A stretch of 64,000 nucleotides of DNA from Primulina eburnea. Its lineage: Eukaryota; Streptophyta; Magnoliopsida; Lamiales; Gesneriaceae. Positions within the stretch are counted from its first letter, which is position 1; each line of letters begins with the position of its first letter. Below the pieces are notes generated by a model. It searched no databases. It was given only the letters and a program-made list of their open reading frames with translations, and was not told where the DNA came from. A program made the translations under genes and the position numbers. Positions 60,794-64,000 of this stretch are shown piece by piece. The DNA lies in the NCBI RefSeq assembly GCF_022965805.1, contig NC_133104.1, forward strand, positions 44,188,682-44,252,681, read 5' to 3'.

Positions 60794-63521
60794 TTACTTT
60801 TCCACGACGCCACTTGAAGAAGCAATGGCATGTTTACTAAAACTTCCAGATTTCGAGCTTCCCACTATGTCTCTGTCATCTTGTTGACGAAAACCGGCTT
60901 CCTCATCAAAATGTTTGCTATGCTCAATCTCCTGGTCAGCAACCTCTGCATTGTTTTGATCTGTTTTATCACCCCTGCATTTGATCATATCATGAAACAA
61001 TGAAATAATCACAAGAACTCAGAGAAGTCTATATAGCATCAGCATCGGTTTGGTGTCCATGAAAGATACATTGTATCAAAAAGGCAAAGTGTTGCTGAAT
61101 TCTGAAATTTGTTGAAAGACACTTCTTTTGAAAATTATGAAGCTCCCAACACAATGAGGGCAATGGAAATTGTTGCAGTTTAGCACCAAGTTCAAATTTA
61201 TAATTTTATTGCTATTAAATTTTAAAAAAAAACAATTCTCATTGATGCAAGCTTATTTGAAGCAATCACACAATCCTTGGCGTCATACCCCGGAGCCTGT
61301 GTGAGCAAGAATATACACAATGGGCTAACAACTACACCAAACTCTCCACACTTGATTAAAATAATTAAATGATTGCTAGAGTAATTTGTCGATGAATTAA
61401 TCTACAAAGCCCATTACAGTCTAACTAAAATCCGAATGGAACAGAGTAAAACTCTAAGGTTGTTTCTTAGAGCTTAAATTACACAACCTACGCACAGCAA
61501 AGCCTTCAGTCAAAGTGAAAATACTTCTATGTTTATAACTTCGGTTATCTACTGATTAAAGAAAAGTGCAGGGAAGACAAAAGACTAAAAATTTGGATAC
61601 CATGAATAAACGACGAGCCCAACAGCAACAGCAGCAAAGGCTACATAGTACATCCAATCCACCTGGAGAATATTGAAAATATTGTATACTAGGAATATAA
61701 AAAGAAAAGAAAAAGAGCTACTTAATTATTATTTTCTTTTCATTTGTTGTTTTTCCGGACCTTTTCCTTGTATGCAAACATCCGAATAAAAACTGCCCAC
61801 ATATCTGAGGTGAGCAAAGATAGATTTAGCATTGTAGCTCCGCTGATCTGCATGAGAAGTTGAGGGGAAAAAGGGATTCATCAACTGAGCCAGAGATTTA
61901 ATATCTCGTAAAAGAGAGTGAAAAATTAAGCATCCTGGATACCAATGGCTTCTATATACAGAAAATAAGAACTTTTTGTTACTTAAGCCTTTTATCCCAA
62001 TATAGATCCTCCAATGGAATTCAACCACTTCTTCTTTTGTAATGACTCTCACAAACGCTTGGGAGTTGGGGTTTATTCGTATGCATAAATATAAAAGGTG
62101 AATCACAAAATATTTCTTTTACTTCACGATATTCTCCGATACCATCATCTGCAATCTTTTGCAGGAAAATTTATTGAATGTTGGTTGGAGAAAGGAAGCA
62201 GATTACTACCCATAATGAGAATAATATGCTAAACAAATCTCTACCGACATGCCGCCTGCCTTTATTACATTTTAAGATTCAACATCAAGTACGGGTTTTA
62301 AGACAGTTTCTACTACATGTGACAGACATAACTTTATCTATGACATGTTCGAAAAGAATTTCTACTGGAGACTTATTTCATAATTCGTGACTTCATAAGA
62401 CTAAAGTGCCGAACACCAATATAAAGCATGATTTAGTTAAAAAGAAAAACATTAAGTCACTCGTGGATTAGGCACAGAATTAACAGGATACCTTCAGCAA
62501 GACGGGGACTCCAGAGTAAAACAGAAACATGGCCAAAGAAAATCCAACAAAAGGAAAAGTCTGTAACAAAAATTAGTAAGGATGTCAAATCAAGTTCAAA
62601 GTTCAAACCAGTCCAGTGCACTTCGTAATGAATCAGTAACATAATGTTACTTGAGATCCAGAAATGAACTTTGAACATTCCACAAGCATGAGACCTTACT
62701 AATAACACAGTGCGTGGGGTTTTATGAAATCAGCTTCAAGATAATGTAGAAAGCATCAAAGTATTACCAGCTGCCAGGAATTAAAATATTTATTATCCAG
62801 TTTAGTGGGGTGTGAAAATAGCTTTTACCACCACAAAAATTTCACAAAGCTCATAGTTTTGATCTATCCTCATACATACACCGAGAATATTGAAATACAC
62901 TAATAAGCTAGGAAGACAAATGCTTGCGACATATAATTTGGATGACATATATATGCTTCAGAAGATTCAATGTACAAAATCCCTGATGATCGTATTTTAG
63001 TGTTGAAAGGCATGCATGAATGCTTCAAAGCAACATTATACTGGAACATATGAACGACACAGGCAAATTTCCTGCGTACCAAAAAACCAGGAAATTTGCA
63101 CTATAATACAAAATTATCGAGTAGGAAGCCTTGATCATTGTTCGTATATTTGTCACACAACAAGAAGCCGAGGAGGAATATGAAGTAAATGGTGAGAGAG
63201 AGTGAGTAAGTGAGCAAGAGAACAAGAGACATACCGCCCCAGCTGACCATTGAATGGATTTGAGTTCATCCCGTTCAAGTATGCTTCTGTACACTTGGTT
63301 AACGAAGTCACTCATGCCTCATGGTAAAGCACCTTGTAAGTAATGTATGTATGCTATCACAATATGATGAGCAAAAATTGTGTTCAGCATGAAAAACCAT
63401 TATATGAAAAATAACTTCAAAGCATAGAGAAAGGATACATCTGTATAGCACTGATAATGGCACCAAAGGTTCCTAAAAAGGCCATAAGTTCAACCCTATC
63501 AGCACTTTTAACGAAATACTC
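60794..63521 (-). CDS. Solute carrier family 35 member F-like transporter, 3' part (5' exons beyond the window)
   Basis: Six exons are visible: 63521-63439, 63286-63235, 62560-62492, 61847-61761, 61662-61601, 60974-60794. They join in phase to 177 residues ending at TAA or equivalent at 60794. They show the last membrane segments of the SLC35F/DUF914 drug/metabolite transporter fold: VKSADRVELMAFLGTFGAII, SILERDELKSIQWSAGA, FPFVGFSLAMFLFYSGVPV, ISGATMLNLSLLTSDMWAV and VDWMYYVAFAAVAVGLVVYS, then a hydrophilic cytosolic tail rich in Asp, Glu and Ser. Family members are predicted nucleotide-sugar or small-solute carriers of endomembranes; the substrate is unknown. No further exon was recognised up to base 64000, so the missing N-terminal half lies to the right. 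Confidence 0.82.
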
Positions 63522-64000
63522 CTGCATAGACCAAAAACACAAGGATTCATAATCTTCAAATCTAAAAGTACAAGAATACCAAAAAAGATTGATCTGAAGT
63601 CATTTTTTTAACTAGAAGGTATCAAGCCACAGAAATTACCAATGGGTGGGAATAATGACTTTGGTTGCACTAGAAATCTCAGCCTAGTGGCCGGTAGTTT
63701 GAAAAAGTTGAAAGGAAGGAAAGGCTGGGATGATCAATAGCAAAAGAAATTGAGAAAAAGGTAAGAAATCTAAGGAAAAAGAAGAAAAGAAAAGTCAAAG
63801 AAACAAATGAAGGATATGAATCAGCACATGAAACAGAAGAAAATCACAGGTGGTGGAGAAAGTATATAGAGAAGCTAGAGGCTGTGTGAGTAATTCAGTA
63901 ATTTAAAGAAACTGGAATTAGGGGCATAAAAAAACTCTCTGTTAAACAGAAAAAGAAATTTGAATTATTTATCATGTGATACCGGCAAAATTTTCCAACA
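63522..64000. other. Intron of the transporter gene, nothing recognised
   Basis: A purine-rich stretch (63,700-63,960) without exon signals or protein character. Confidence 0.4.

Noticed and set aside
60631..60831. Minus-strand frame of 66 codons near the transporter gene
   Set aside because: It overlaps the end of the transporter coding region in another frame and continues in the 3' UTR; no family resemblance.

Overview
The window is nuclear DNA of a flowering plant. The genes have many short exons with canonical GT/AG introns and AT-rich intergenic DNA, and they belong to plant families: a SHORT-ROOT-type GRAS regulator, an extensin with an Ole e 1 domain, plant-type FAN1, a chloroplast PEP-mutase-like enzyme and a DUF3755-type SANT protein. 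Repeat style and protein likeness suggest a eudicot, perhaps an asterid of the Lamiales, but the species cannot be fixed from the sequence.

Layout. 1.0-2.4 kb (-): SHORT-ROOT-like GRAS gene with a one-base frameshift. 2.6-6.1 kb: decayed LTR retrotransposon pieces with a nested MITE. 6.9-21.7 kb (-): exons of an unrecognised plant gene whose largest intron holds a solo LTR (7405-7852) and a 10-kb palindromic element (8110-18156). 22.8-24.5 kb (+): a 71-residue membrane-anchored protein gene in three exons, behind a cluster of site II promoter motifs. 24.9-26.7 kb: a small Helitron, a TA microsatellite and a 5'-truncated LINE. 27.0-32.4 kb (-): SANT/DUF3755 gene, 7 exons. 32.4-37.9 kb: gene-poor DNA with a plastid 23S rRNA fragment. 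37.9-41.0 kb (-): extensin with a central Ole e 1 domain, 2 exons. 41.2-45.4 kb: MITEs, a SINE-like piece and microsatellites. 45.4-54.5 kb (-): FAN1 DNA-repair nuclease, 15 exons. 55.2-59.9 kb (-): chloroplast carboxyphosphonoenolpyruvate mutase-like protein, 8 exons. 60.8 kb to the right edge (-): the 3' part of an SLC35F-type transporter gene.

The most unusual object is the 10-kb palindrome. Both arms carry the 3' part of what looks like a Tat-lineage Ty3/gypsy element: antisense genes followed by the LTR. Both outer ends are the U5 end of the LTR, with TG and CA termini and a 5-bp target-site duplication (TGTAA). No gag, pol or 5' LTR is present. The left LTR lacks U3, and the break falls almost exactly where transcription should start in the intact right LTR. 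This points to insertion of an aberrant, palindromic reverse-transcription product. Each arm also encodes two small helical proteins that look like paralogues of each other and match no family I know; each has its own TATA box.

The host genes do not form a pathway and are an ordinary plant neighbourhood. Exon coordinates were worked out by hand from splice signals and reading phase. For the SANT, FAN1, PEP-mutase-like, extensin and small membrane genes all exon phases close, so those models are strong; single-base errors in boundaries remain possible.
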